Part shown: positions 1 through 9,926 of the stretch, one piece after another
Numbering within the stretch: position 1 is the stretch's first letter
How the letters are laid out: each line of letters begins with the position of its first letter
Assembly (NCBI GenBank): GCA_963575745.1
Contig: CAUYUJ010014356.1
Span: 72,001 to 136,000 of the forward strand
Origin: Prorocentrum cordatum
Lineage: Eukaryota; Sar; Dinophyceae; Prorocentrales; Prorocentraceae
DNA length: 64,000 nucleotides
Direction: 5' to 3'
The notes under the pieces: generated by a model
What the model was told of the DNA's origin: nothing
Databases searched by the model: none
What the model saw: only the letters and a program-made list of their open reading frames with translations
Position numbers and translations under genes: made by a program

Positions 1-19
1 CTGGACGGCACCTACGGTC

Positions 20-190
20 AGTAACTTTTGCATAGCATGTCGCGGCGGCGGCCCTAGCGAAGCGGTTGGCGTGTCGCTCCGCTCCTTGGGGCGGTATGCT
101 CGGAGAAACTTGGAACGTTGAAGCTCGGAGGCCTGGACGTGGACAGCGCGTCGCGCCGAAGCGCCGGCAGCGCGACACGCCAAGCCAACG
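20..190 (+). mobile_element. Dispersed repeat J copy 1
   Basis: A GC-rich repeat that resembles 9820-9925 plus 10063-10170, where a second copy is split by an I element. Its two halves are partly self-complementary around GGCGTGTCGC and GCGACACGCC. I cannot define exact ends. Confidence 0.45.
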
Positions 191-384
191 TTCCCGACCG
201 GAACACCGAGCGTCGCTCCCCGCCAAGCGCGAAGCAATATGAATCTAGCGCCCTTGCGCCGCATCGCTGCAGAAGCGCGCCTCTCTCGTCGGTCCGGGCC
301 CGCAGCGCACAGAGTGCGCTCTTGGGTGGGATGCTAATCGAGGGGTGGGCGACTAACCTCCCGAAGGAACTGGATGGAGGAGTA

Positions 385-596
385 CAGGGATGGAGGAGGA
401 GGAGGAGGAGGAGGAGGAGGAGGAGGAGGAGGAGGAGGACGAGAAGGAGGTGGAGGAGGAGGAGGAGGAGGAGGAGAGGAGGAGGAGGAGACGGCGGCGG
501 CGGCGGCTGAGGAGGAGGAGACGGCGGCGGCGGCGGAGGAGGAGGCGGGAGGAGGCGGAGGACGGAGGGAGGGAGGGAGGGAGGAGTAGAGGCCTC
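385..596. repeat. GGA/GGC trinucleotide satellite
   Basis: Near-continuous GGA units with two GGC islands. It opens reading frames of poly-Glu, poly-Gly or poly-Arg on one strand and poly-Pro, poly-Ser or poly-Leu on the other; none is credible as a gene. Confidence 0.95.
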
Positions 597-769
597 CCAG
601 ATGGGGCCGTAGTAGAGGGGGCCTCCCCCCGAGGTGTGCCGCGGGGGGGTCGGCGAGGAGGGAGAGCGTGGTCGCAGCAGCCTTCTCCCGGCCCTCAAGG
701 CTCCCTCGGGCCGGCGGGGCCCCGGCCTGCGGGGCCCATCGTACTGAAGGGGGAGGCGAGCCTCTGCGG

Positions 770-892
770 GCCTCCTCCTCCTCCTCCGCCGACAGTACGA
801 CGAGCCTCCTCCCCCTCCTCCCCCTCCTCCGCCTCCTCGTCCTCCTCCTCCTCCTCCTCCTCCTCCTCCTCCTCCTCATCCTCCTCGTGGCC
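770..892. repeat. TCC satellite
   Basis: CTC/TCC units in the opposite orientation to the GGA tract 200 bp upstream, so the two could pair as a long imperfect inverted repeat. Confidence 0.9.
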
Positions 893-944
893 GCCGTCCG
901 CGCCGGGCCCCCGAGCCGAGGCGCCTTCGGGTGGCGTCTGAGTT

Positions 945-1090
945 CTAACCACTACAGGAGCCCAGGGGCACACAAACGAGCAGACACAAATGGCATGACT
1001 CCCCATGTCTTCCCATGTTTTCTGGGTTTCCGTTCTCCCCCCCACTGCCCACAGTTTCCTGCACGTTCCTGGGGATCGACGGTTCTGGGC
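945..1090 (+). mobile_element. Dispersed repeat M copy 1
   Basis: Shares with six other copies a CCCAGGGGCACACA head, a TTTTCTGGGTTT core, a run of C, and a TTCCTGGGGATCGACG tail. No inverted termini are visible. Confidence 0.6.
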
Positions 1091-1098
1091 GCAGGTCG

Positions 1099-1328
1099 TG
1101 TGCGGCAAGCTCGTGTCGTGCCGACTTCGGCGCTGGCTCCTGACACTGCGGGGATCCTCCAACCTGGAAAGATCGGCCGCTTCCGAAACATCAGATCGTG
1201 CAGCATCGACAGATTCGTCCGAAACATCAGATCGTGCAGCATCGACAGATTCGTGGTCGCCAGCGGCGTTCCGCGCTGAACGCCAGCAGCGGGGCCGCTG
1301 CCGGTCGACACGACGCGGACCTGCTGCG
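1099..1328 (+). mobile_element. Dispersed repeat P copy 1
   Basis: Matches the P copies at 21910 and 38319 but has degraded ends. It contains an exact 36-bp tandem duplication, units 1182-1217 and 1218-1253. Confidence 0.6.
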
Positions 1329-1345
1329 CCACGGGGTTCCGGCGG

Positions 1346-2998
1346 GTGGCCAGAGGGGGGGTGCGCGAGAACGCTGGGCAGACAGCATCAATTTGGACGC
1401 CCGACATGGGTACCGAAAAAATGGGTACGATGCCCAACAACAAATGTTGTCCCAAACCAACAGCGGCCGCTGTTGGGCAGGCGGCCTTCTGTCTCGAATG
1501 GACACAAGCCGCCGCGGCGTGGACAGCGAGCCCTGTTCAAAATGAACAGGAACTGCTGATGGGCATGGTACCCATTCTTTCCGTGCCCATCTCGGGCGTG
1601 CAGAATCAAGAGCTGCCCGCGCTCAGGGCTGGAGGCCCTTCCGTGCCGCCCTGTCCAGGGCCAGGTCTCCGGACCCGGTGGTCGCGCGCTCGCTGGCTCG
1701 CTGGCCTCCCTCCAAGGTGTGCAGGGGCTCGGGGAGGAGGAGGTGGTCGCGTGATAGTCGCCCCCCGGCCAGCAGCCAACAAAAGCAGGACCGTCCTTGG
1801 CGGACAGAAGCTGACAGCTCTCTGTCGCTGGACCGCAAATGACGAGCCACATCTACATCGCAGAGCGCAGGGGAGGGGGGCTGGGGGACGCGGCGGTGCC
1901 ACCCCTTGCCGCGACGCCAGAAGTCTACATAGGCTGCGGTCGCCATTGTCTGCTCTCAGAACCCTCTGTCGCCAGAGGCTCCCCAAGTGTCCGAGTAAAC
2001 GGCACCAGCTCTCCACTGTAACCCTGTGCAATGTGAGGGTGTGCTCGTAAGGGTCCTGTGAGCACATCTTAGTTCCCTCCGTCTGTTGTTTACCCCAGTG
2101 CCACGATGACGCAATATCTGCCGAGCTAGCGGGGGGCCCTACAAGAGGTAACTCACTTAGTTTGTGCTGATCTGCCCCTTGCTCGCGCGGGGACGCTGTC
2201 CGACGAGACCACGACACCTTTATGCACAGAGCGGCTTCCAGCTGAGTTTTCAGGACTGACGTGCCCATGTACAGCCATACCGCCTCGAGCCTTGGAGACA
2301 CAGAGTCGGCCCCTGAAGGTGATCCATCCAGCAGTGGCCTCTAGCTTATGAAGTTCGCCAGGCGCCAACGTGGAGACCCCCACCTTGACGCCCAGCGCGC
2401 CCTCTGGAGCCGCTAGGATAGGTCGACAAAATGTGCCGCTCCACTCCAGGCGAGCGCTGTCTTAGCATTTGTCGCTGCCATCTCTCAAGGACGGCACGCT
2501 TCACAAATCACCAACCACTTCGAGGCTGCTGAGGCCCAGCGTATGGCCTTGCCCCGATTTATGGCCGCCGTGATCGCCGCGGCGACCTCCAACACCGACC
2601 CGGAGGTTTGGTTCGGGGTCGTACATCATGCGACGAGGGTGTATGTTGCTCCCATCGAACTTAAGGACCGGGGCCCGACACGCGAAAGCCCTCGAGTTTC
2701 GGCACGTGCTTGGTGCTCGAATTTCCTTCTGGTGATCAAGGCTACTCCAGATTTCGTAATAAAAGTGAGGGGGCCTGGACCCTCCAAGACACGTCATTTC
2801 AGACCTCCCCCGCGGGAGAACCCTCCAAAAAACATCGTCCCCAGACCCCCCAGGGCCTCCAGGATAGCCTGGAAGACCCCCCCCCGAAATGAGACCCCCC
2901 TCCCTTTGTTACGAGATCTGGAGTACAGTAGGTTGGAACATCATACGTCGGGAGCGGCCAAGAGAGGGGTGTCCAAGAGGGGGGGGTGCAAATCATGA
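1346..2998 (+). CDS. Multi-exon gene W, 3' part, unknown function
   Basis: Proposed exons: up to about 1390; about 1603-1716; 1818-1994; 2099-2147; 2275-2318; 2450-about 2641; about 2948-2998 with TGA. Donors read AAG|GTGTGC, CGA|GTAAAC, GAG|GTAACT and AAG|GTGATC, and acceptors TACCCCAG, TGTACAG and CTCCAG, and the phases of all five canonical exons agree. The first and last gaps are filled by a Q and an E element, whose removal keeps the frame open. The penultimate exon encodes an Ala-rich helical stretch and the C-terminus is short and basic. I recognise no domain. The 5' end is not resolved; the start of the first exon is only where the frame opens. Confidence 0.6.
1393..1602 (+). mobile_element. 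TIR element Q inside gene W
   Basis: About 45-bp imperfect TIRs starting near GGACGCCCGA and ending TCGGGCGTGC. Flanks AGCATCAATTT and AGAATCAAGAG look like a decayed target duplication. Excision joins two plus-strand exons in frame. Confidence 0.65.
2642..2947 (+). mobile_element. TIR element E copy 1, interrupted
   Basis: Begins TATGTTGCTCCCATCG and ends GGTTGGAACATCATA. It has an internal deletion relative to other copies and is split by element F. Flanks CGACGAGGG and CGTCGGGAG suggest a target duplication. Confidence 0.65.
2747..2932 (+). mobile_element. TIR element F nested in E
   Basis: Starts CCAGATTTCGTAATAAAAG and ends CCTTTGTTACGAGATCTGG, imperfect TIRs of about 25 bp. It splits the conserved tail of E copy 1, so it inserted later. 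Confidence 0.65.
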
Positions 2999-3074
2999 CT
3001 GGCGGCACGTGCGCGGCCCAGCGGGGGGGCCAGGGACGTAATGAAATTCGCCGGCCCAACGGGCCAGAGGCGTG

Positions 3075-4434
3075 CTAAGATCTCCGGTAACTGGTTAACA
3101 ATTCTCTAGTTCGCGCGCGCGGGGCGGCCCCTGGGGGTCCCCGGACGTAAAGTACCCGGGCGATCCCCGACCGATCCCCGGGAGACTCCCCCAGAGCGCT
3201 CCAGGAGCGCTCCATGANNNNNNNNNNNNNNNNNNNNNNNNNNNNNNNNNNNNNNNNNNNNNNNNNNNNNNNNNNNNNNNNNNNNNNNNNNNNNNNNNNN
3301 NNNNNNNNNNNNNNNNNGGAAGGATGCTGGGGTACCACCTTGCAACAGTCGCTCCTCCTTCCTGTCCGTGCCGACAGCGCCAGCCCCGCTGGCGGATTCT
3401 CGCCTCCGGCTACTTCCACCCAAGACCCTCCCCCCTTCCCTTATGTTGCTCCCATCGTACTTCAGGACCAAGTCCCCCAAATCACTTCGAGCACACAGAG
3501 GAGTATCGAACCGGTGTCGAACGAACATCGCCTTCCAGAGCCCGACATGTGAAAACCCTTTGGCTTCAACACGTTCTTGGCGCTCGAACTTCTTTCTGGT
3601 GGTCCAAGGCAAGAAGCAGGTCGGAATGTCAGAGCCCTTCCCCTGGCTCCTGCGTGCCTCCCTGGATCTCCCCCTGGCCCCCCTCGCGGACCTTCCCGCT
3701 CGAGGGAGGCCCCCCCCCCTCCTCCCCGGCTGCCGGGCCGAAGGCCTGGCGGCAAGGGAGCCTTTCCACCGCTCGCCCGCGTGCGCGCCGTGGTGGCGGA
3801 GACGGGCTCGCGCCGGGAAGGGAAGGGCCACGGGGCGCAGGGGGGGCCTGGAAGCGGCCGGGGGGGGGTCTGCACCGGACGGGCCTCGAGGAAGTCGGTC
3901 ATCAGAGGGGGGGGCGAAGACCAAGGCCTCGGTCGGGCATGTCCTCCTACAGGCGGATTTTGGAAGAGCCAGAAACAAATGATCAAAAGATGCTCGAACA
4001 AAGTCGAACATAGTCAAACTTTTTGATCTGCAGGGCGAGAGCGAGCCTCTTCCGCTAAAAGCTCCGCGGGACGCGCACAGCTTTAATTGACAAAGATAGG
4101 GCGGGAGCGGGCGGGGCCTCACGCGGCCAGAAGCGGGCGAAGCCCGGGGACCAGGCGGTGCCGAACGGGACGTGCAGGAAAAGGTACACAGAAAATAGTC
4201 AAACAATCGTTCCCAGCCTATTTGTCGTATATTTTGAATGCTCCTCCTGTAGAGGGACGTGCCCGACTTGAGCCAAGGCGCTCACATCGGTCTTCGGTCT
4301 TCGGGTTCCTCCCAGGGTCGAGCCTGACAGGTCTTCGAGCCGCTTCCAAGCGTGGCGACGCGGGAGCCCCGTTCTGGCCCGGCCGATCTGCTGGCTGGCA
4401 GCAGCGCCCGGCCCCCAGCTGAGGAGCATGACAT
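3075..4434 (-). CDS. Gene Z, unknown function, broken by gap and elements
   Basis: Minus-strand frame from ATG at 4434 to about 4270, then A copy 1, then 3932 to about 3634, then E copy 2, then 3441-3318, then the 100-N gap, then 3217-3075 ending TAG. Removing A copy 1 with one GCCTTGG repeat joins the first two pieces in frame. The protein is Pro/Arg/Ala-rich with no domain I know. After E copy 2 two frames are both coding-like, so the reading there is uncertain, and a G homopolymer next to the junction could hide an indel. The stop lies 76 bp from the stop of the convergent gene W. Confidence 0.5.
3218..3317. other. Assembly gap, 100 N
   Basis: Exactly 100 N, a conventional scaffold gap of unknown true size, lying inside the 3' part of gene Z. 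Confidence 0.99.
3442..3633 (+). mobile_element. TIR element E copy 2
   Basis: TATGTTGCTCCC to CGGAATGTCAGA. Flanks CCCTTCCC on both sides form a short direct repeat. Confidence 0.65.
3933..4266 (+). mobile_element. TIR element A copy 1
   Basis: Ends TCGGGCATGTCC and GGGACGTGCCCGA. Longer than other copies because about 165 bp of unrelated sequence lies in the middle. Flanks GACCAAGGCCTC and GAGCCAAGGCGCTC form a decayed duplication. Confidence 0.7.
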
Positions 4435-4438
4435 CAGG

Positions 4439-4585
4439 TCGGGCGTGTCCCCCTAAAGGGGGATGTCGGGCGACAAATTTAGAAGAGTCCAAGAATACTC
4501 CCAAGGTGGAAAAAGACAGAAAAATCGGCCCCAGACTATTTTTGGTCTATTTTTGAATCGTCCCCCTGTAGAGAGGCAGGTCCGA
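4439..4585 (+). mobile_element. TIR element A copy 2
   Basis: 147 bp with intact A-family ends. Flanks GAGCATGACATCA and GAGCATAACAATA. Confidence 0.75.
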
Positions 4586-4610
4586 CTTGAGCATAACAAT
4601 ACATTGCACA

Positions 4611-4783
4611 GCCATGCACTTTCGGAGGTCCGCGCGCATCTCTGGGATCGGCGCTGGAGCCCCCCTCCCTGGCGCGCGCTCCGTGCGCCAGGTGCCAGGG
4701 GCCGCGCAGGAGGCGCCGCTGGGGGACCCGGCGCCGAGATCCAAGAGATCCGCGCGGACCTCCGAGAGTGCGTGTCTATTTTT
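4611..4783 (+). mobile_element. Hairpin element B copy 1
   Basis: Arms pair through CTCGGAGGTCCGCGCG-type sequence. It directly abuts the right half of A copy 3, whose left half is missing. Confidence 0.6.
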
Positions 4784-4857
4784 GGATTATTTTTGGACTA
4801 TTTTGGGTGTAGTTTTTATCTTTCGTCGAACATCCCCCTGTAGAGGGACACGCCCGA
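4784..4857 (+). mobile_element. Element A copy 3, right half only
   Basis: Carries the TATTTTTGGA core and the CCCCCTGTAGAGGGACACGC end, lost left half. It lies 70 bp past the stop of gene X. Confidence 0.65.
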
Positions 4858-4928
4858 CTCAACCCTCGGAGCACGCGTGCGGAGCCCCCGGCCAGCTCCC
4901 TTGCGCGGCGCGGGGTGCGCCCCGCGAC

Positions 4929-6956
4929 TCAGGCCGACAGCGCCTCCAGCGGCGGCAGCACCGCGTCCACCGCGGGCAGGCCCGCCGCTGCCTCGGCGCA
5001 GGGGCCCGCGGCCGCCGGGCTCCGCCGGCGCGCCCCCGGGTGGTGCAGCGGCTCGAACTGCGGCGGCCAGGCCTCGCCGCCCTCCTCGCGGGCGGGAGGC
5101 CGCCGCGCCGCGCGGCCGCGCCCGCCGCCGCGGCCGCCCCCGCGGCCAGCCGCGGCCGGGGAGGCGGCCGGGCCGCGGTGGGCGTCGCCCCGGCGCCGGC
5201 CGCGCCGTAGTGCTCGGCGTACCACTGCTGCTTCTTCTGCTTCCCCGTCGCCGGCGCCTCCCCGGCGGGCGGGGCAGGCGCCTCGGGCGCCCCCCCGGCC
5301 GCCCGGGGGGGCGCCGCCTCCAGCGGCGCGGCGGGCGGCGCCGCCGAGGCGGCGGCGGCGCCGAACGCTGAGAGGTCCGCGGCGCGGTGCAAAGGGTTTG
5401 TTGCGTGCCACTCCCACCTGTCGGGGAAACGGAATTCGGGCTCGAGTGCGCCGGGGCTCGGGATTGCCGGCGCCATTTGACGAGGGCGTCCTGGGATGTC
5501 TGCAGCGGGAGCTCGCGTCAACTCTCAGACTGGGTCTCGTCATTTTTCGGGGCTTGCTACAGGTGCTCCTGGCCCAAGGACCCCAGCTTTTCGCTCAGTT
5601 TGGGAGCTCCTGGGGCGCTCTGGACCTCGTGATGGGGTGCTCCGGAGGCCGTGGGGGCCGCCATGCAACTCCTCGGGGTCTCTGGGGCCAGGGGCACTTC
5701 TAGCAACACCCGAACTTTCATGATGGTCCCGTCAGGCCAACCCGAGTCCCCGAACCCGAGTCCCCAGACCCCCGACGTCGTGATTTTGTCATAACGTCGG
5801 CCCCCAGAGCTCTCGACCCCTTTCACGGGACAGGCTTTTCCTCCTGCAGTCGTTTTTTGACGCTCCCGAGGCTCGGCAAGGGCCCCTGGAGACCGAACAC
5901 GGCGAAAACCCCCTCCCATCGTGTTTTTGTTCGCAGCGCGAGGGGGTCTGCGTCTTACGTCTCCCCGAACCTGAGCTCCTCGAAGGACTTGAACGCGCCC
6001 AACGACCCGCCGCCCTCCGCCACGCGGGGCCCGGTGAGGCCCGCGGCCCCGCCCGCCTCTGCCGCCGCGCTGCCGGCCTCTTCGGCGCCGCGCAGCCTCC
6101 TCCTCTTCGCCGGCGCTGCTGCGCCGACCGCAGGCGGAGGAGCTCCCCCGCGCGCGGGCGGGCCCACGGCGCCGGAGCCCTCTGCGAGCGGCGGCGCCGC
6201 GGCGAGCGGCTCCTCCGCGGGGGAGAGGTCCTTAAACAGCGAGTCGACAATGGCCGACGACTCGTGGGTGGCGTCCACGGGGGACAGGTCTTCCAGCAGA
6301 GAGTCCACGATGTCTTCCTCGCCGGCAGGGGGCCCGGCCCGGTCCGCGCTCAGCGGCTCCTCCACGGGAGACAGGTCCTCCAGCAGCGAGTCCAGCAGCT
6401 CCTCGGGGGGCGACCCGCCCCCCGTGGTGCTCGCGCACTCGCTCGGCGACGCGGCGGCGGCGCAGCGGCTGTGGAGGGCCTCCCGGTAGGCGAGGCCTGC
6501 GTCCTCGGGCTCCTGGGTCGGGGAGCGCGGGCCCGCCAGCGGGCGCGCCTCGGGCGCAGCGCCTGCGGCCTCTGGCGCAGCGCGCCCCGCGGCCGGGCCC
6601 CTGCGGCGCGCGGCGCTGGGGCCCCCGGCGCCCCCTGCCGCCGCAGGCGGCGGCAGCTGGCGGGTGCCCGCGCGCGCCAGTTCGGCCGAGACGGCGCTGG
6701 AGCCGCTGGCGGGGCGGGGGCTCTCAGCAACGCCGCGGGCCTTGGGCGCCGCCGACGGCGGGGCGGCGCCCTCCCGCGGCGCGGCGCCGGAGATGCACCG
6801 TGCCAAGGCCTGCAGCTCGCCGTGGATGGCGTCCAGGGTGTCCTTGAAGCCGTCCAGGCGCGAGTCCACGCGCTGCTCGAACGCGGCCAGCTGCTCCGAG
6901 AGGCGTGCGCCAACGTCCGCGGCGCTGCGCCCCCGGGCGCCCGCCCTGCCGGCCAT
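4929..6956 (-). CDS. Gene X, coiled-coil and repeat protein, unknown function
   Basis: Exon 1 runs 6956-5959, an intron 5958-5418 has donor GTAAGA and acceptor CCCCGACAG, and exon 2 runs 5417-4929 with TGA. Phases match. The N-terminus (residues about 14-55) predicts a coiled coil. Residues about 195-260 hold three imperfect copies of DSLLEDLSPV, and a basic KRRRLRG patch nearby could be a nuclear signal. The C-terminal exon is Ala/Pro-rich with an aromatic KQQWYAEHYG motif. Within the Ala tract near 5100-5170 the best frame shifts by one base, so an indel or tiny intron is likely. ATG at 6956 is the first in frame after a stop inside repeat N copy 2; a spliced upstream exon is possible. Confidence 0.65.
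5551..5710 (+). mobile_element. TIR element N copy 1, in the intron of gene X
   Basis: Left end GGCTTGCTACAGGTGC and right end GCACTTCTAGCAACACC are inverted copies, followed inward by CCTGGCC. It occupies part of the 541-bp intron. Confidence 0.65.
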
Positions 6957-6992
6957 GCGAGGCCCCCGAGCCGGGCCGGCCCGCCCTGGATC

Positions 6993-7159
6993 GGGTGTTG
7001 CTAGAAGTACCCCTGGCCCAAGGTATCCTCAGGATTCTCGGGGTGGCCCAGACGGCCCCCAGGGCACCCCTCACGAGGCCCAGAGGGCCCCAGGGGCTCC
7101 AAAATGGAGCGAAGAGCTGGGGGCACCGTGGGCCAGGGGCGCTTCTATAGCAACACCCG
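6993..7159 (+). mobile_element. TIR element N copy 2
   Basis: About 27-bp TIRs, GGGTGTTGCTAGAAGTACCC type. Flanks CGCCCTGGAT and CGGCTGGAGA. It sits just upstream of the gene X start codon. Confidence 0.7.
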
Positions 7160-7359
7160 GCTGGAGAGCGGGCGTGCCCCGGGCCCACCGGAGGCCTGAG
7201 CCAACATGGCCGTTTGCGGGGCGCACCCTCGTCCTCCCCGTCCTCTTCCACCTTCCTCCGCTGCCTCCTGCTCCGCTCCGCCACTCTCGTCTCTCTTTCT
7301 GGCCACGTTGCTCGCAACCCTCCTGAGTTGGGTTCGCCTATTCTCTCGCGCCTCCTCCC

Positions 7360-7905
7360 CCTCCGCTGCTGCCAGGCGTGCAGCAGTCGCCACTCTGCTG
7401 CGCCACTGGGGAGCCCAACGGAGCAGTGACACAACGCAGGCCCGACTGAGACCTCGTCCTCTCCGGGGGCTGCCAGGCGCGCAACCGTCGCAACCTTCCT
7501 GCCCACGCGGGGGACCCGACAGAGTGGTGACACCTTTTTTTTCTCGTCGGCGGCGAGGCAGAGGCAATCCGCTCCAGCGTGTGGCTGGTCGGGGCAACCG
7601 AAAAGCGAAGTGTCCGGCGTGCAAGAGGAAAGAAACAAGACGAGGGCGGCCGCGCGGGTGGGAAGGGAGTGGTGGCACTCGCAGACGCAACTTAGACATC
7701 GCCCTTCCCTGGGTGCTGACAGCTTCTCCGCTGTCGCACGCAGAGGCAAGTGCGATCTCGGCCGCCTTGCGCGCCTGCGGGCGTTTCAACCATCGCCGCT
7801 CTCCTGCGCCTGCGGGGTCCAGCGGGGCAGCGACACGCGCGCAGCCATGACGATACCTCACCCTCCCTGGGCGCTGCCAGGCGCGCATCGGCATCGCATC
7901 GTTCT
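7360..7905 (+). repeat. Degenerate 95-105 bp repeat units
   Basis: At least three units share GCTGCCAGGCG, a GTCGCNAC block, GGGGACCC and GTGACAC. Spacing is irregular. I see no convincing gene in 7160-7935. Confidence 0.45.
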
Positions 7906-7934
7906 GGTTCCGCGGGGCGCGGAAGGCATAGGCC

Positions 7935-8300
7935 TCACACAGCTTCCACATCGGATCGCGTGCCCTTTCGGAGCGTTGTTCTGTTCTGGATGGGCCCGTT
8001 CACGTTCTCGTTGCCACTTGTTGCCGATGGGTCGGACATGACCTTGGGCCGCTCCTCCTCTCCCATCCTTGCCCACAGGAGCAGCTCGACGTCGCTGCAC
8101 CACCAGACGTGTCGGGAGGGCGGGCCGAGCGCTTCGCCCGAGACTCCCCTGGACTTTCTCTGGCAAGTGCACTGGTTGAGGACCCAGCGCCGCGAGACTC
8201 CAGCCCACATTCTTCTTCCAGCCGTCGACGGCACACGGTTCTCAACATGTGGCTCTCGCCTTCGTGCTGCGCGCGCTTGCCTGACTCGCGGAGAGTCAGC
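7935..8300 (-). CDS. Coding-like stretch, strand unresolved
   Basis: A minus frame ends with TGA at 7935 after an acidic and polar, protein-like tail, with a Lys/Glu-rich middle. The plus frame over about 7960-8322 has equal codon-position bias and ends TGA. I list the minus strand only because neighbouring genes run that way. No domain is recognised. Confidence 0.3.
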   Translation of the reverse strand, partial: ADSPRVRQARAARRREPHVENRVPSTAGRRMWAGVSRRWVLNQCTCQRKSRGVSGEALGPPSRHVWWCSDVELLLWARMGEEERPKVMSDPSATSGNENVNGPIQNRTTLRKGTRSDVEAV

Positions 8301-8394
8301 TACAAGGATGGATGGCGGCTGACTTTCAACATGTAGCTCTCGCCGTACCGCCACGCAAGAAATCCGCCGACCCTGTCGGCGTGTGGAAGAGGCT

Positions 8395-8465
8395 GTTCCG
8401 TTTGACTCGTCCTCGTCGTCGTCGTTGTCGTTGTTGTCGTCGTCGTCGCTGTCGCCGTCGCCGGT
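8395..8465. repeat. CGTCGT satellite
   Basis: Imperfect CGT/CGTTGT units; minus strand reads Asp/Asn-rich. Confidence 0.8.
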
Positions 8466-8604
8466 CCCCTCCCTTTCCCTGAGCCTGGCGCCGCTGCCTC
8501 CACTTTCACCGGGCCCTCCTCCTTGAGCGCGCCAGCCACAGCGAACTTGGAGCAGCGCTGTAGTTGAGTCGAAGGGAAGCCCCTTCCCTTTCATCCCTTC
8601 CCCG

Positions 8605-8705
8605 CCGGGGGGGGTGTCCCCGGGGGGTCCCGTGGGGGGTCCCATGGGGGGTCCCGGGGGGTCCCAGGGGGGGTCCTGGGGCAGGTCCCGGGGGGGAGGG
8701 TCCTG
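8605..8705. repeat. GGGGGGTCCC minisatellite
   Basis: About nine imperfect 10-12 bp units of G run plus TCCC. Confidence 0.8.
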
Positions 8706-8884
8706 GGTCAGATACGACTCCCCTCCGGGCGGTTCGGGAGCCCAGACAGCCCCCAAGACGTAACAAAAGTGTCCCGAGAGGCTCCCCAGAATGTCCTCGA
8801 GGGACCCGAATCGCCGAAGTATCGGTCCAAGTCGCGATAGCCTCCAGACAGCTTCGGAAGTTCCCACTTCAAGGGCACTCCCAA

Positions 8885-9310
8885 GAGGGCCCCAAGGAGC
8901 AAAACTCATCGATTTCCCTCAAGTTTTTGAAAGGTTTCGGCATTCTCGCCTTGTCAGCTTCCCGACGCTCCACGACAGGCCAAGAAGCCCCCAAGACCGC
9001 CCCAATATCGCCCAAGAGCCCTCCAAGAGAGCCCCAAAACGACCCAAGAGGGCCCCAAGACCGACCAAGTGACCTCCAAGACAGCCGAAGAGGCCCTCAA
9101 GACGGCTCCAAGGAGGAGCCCAGACGGGGGACCCAGACATTTCGAGCCCTCGGCCTGAGAAGCTCTCAGGAGGCCCCCAAAGGTCCGTAAGAAGCCCCGC
9201 AAGAAGCCCCAAGAAGCCACCAAGAGACCCCCGGAAACCCCAAGAGGCCCCCACGAGGCTTCCAAGCGGCCCCCCAGAGCTTCCCAAGAGGCCCCCAAAC
9301 TGCCCCGAAG
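8885..9310 (+). repeat. Degenerate repeat R copy 1
   Basis: About 420 bp of CCAAGAGGCCCC-type 10-20 bp units with landmark blocks AAGGTTTCGGCATTCTCGCC and ATTTCGAGCCCTCGGCCTGA. Related to 39890-40400 (same strand) and 40615-40830, 47440-48130, 53720-53870 (opposite). Confidence 0.6.
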
Positions 9311-9325
9311 AGGCCCCCGAGAGCG

Positions 9326-9377
<52 letters not shown>

Positions 9378-9544
9378 GTCAGGGTCGGCGACACTGGCCG
9401 TAAGGCTTTCGCAATGACTTCAGGCTGTTTCAGCAATGACACGGCCAGACAGCGCAGCCGGCAAAGACGGGGGCGGCTCCTGTCTAAAGTGGCGCTCCCC
9501 CTCGAGGCATCCGCGATGTTCCAGCCAGGAGCGAAGCATTTCAC
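8954..9544 (-). CDS. Poly-Asp protein candidate
   Basis: ATG at 9544 opens a 196-residue minus-strand frame. The first 57 residues are well mixed with high GC3, then 17 consecutive Asp from the CGT satellite (9326-9374), then the R repeat reads as Leu/Gly/Trp-rich low-complexity sequence to a stop at 8954. The N-terminal part is credible as an exon; the R-derived tail may be translated or not. No donor is evident. Unknown function. Confidence 0.4.
9326..9374. repeat. CGT satellite
   Basis: Perfect CGT units, encoding the Asp run of the minus frame. Confidence 0.95.
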
Positions 9545-9620
9545 AGTCTCACGACTGGACGGCGGTGCCTTCCCAGCACGGGGCTCTCACCAGAGGATCT
9601 GCTTTAAAGCTGCGTGGAAC

Positions 9621-9823
9621 TACGATTGACGAACCAACAAAACACACCCATACCCACGGGGGGGTCGGAGAGGGCTATGGGTGCGTGTTGTCGGATGGGG
9701 GTCCCCGCTCGAACGGGAGCGTTCCCCAGGGTCCGACAACCCGCACCCATACCCATAGCCAGTCCTCCTTTCGACGACCCCCCTACGGGTATGGGTGTGT
9801 GTTGCTCGCTCGTTAGTCAACGG
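9621..9823. mobile_element. Fold-back element AB
   Basis: Imperfect inverted repeat over most of its length: ACACACCCATACCC at the left and GGGTATGGGTGTGT at the right, with a second inner pair GCTATGGGTG and CACCCATAGC. Confidence 0.65.
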
Positions 9824-9926
9824 TCGGGAACTTTTGCCTAGCGTGTCACCGCGTCGGCCCCGGCAGCGCGCTGTGCCCTTCGCGCGGAGAGGCGCGCCGC
9901 TCCGCTCCGCGGGGCGAGGGGCTACT

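Noticed and set aside
2153-2383. Minus-strand 76-residue frame
   Set aside because: Overlaps the spliced plus-strand gene W, whose exon phases all agree; GC3 is weaker.
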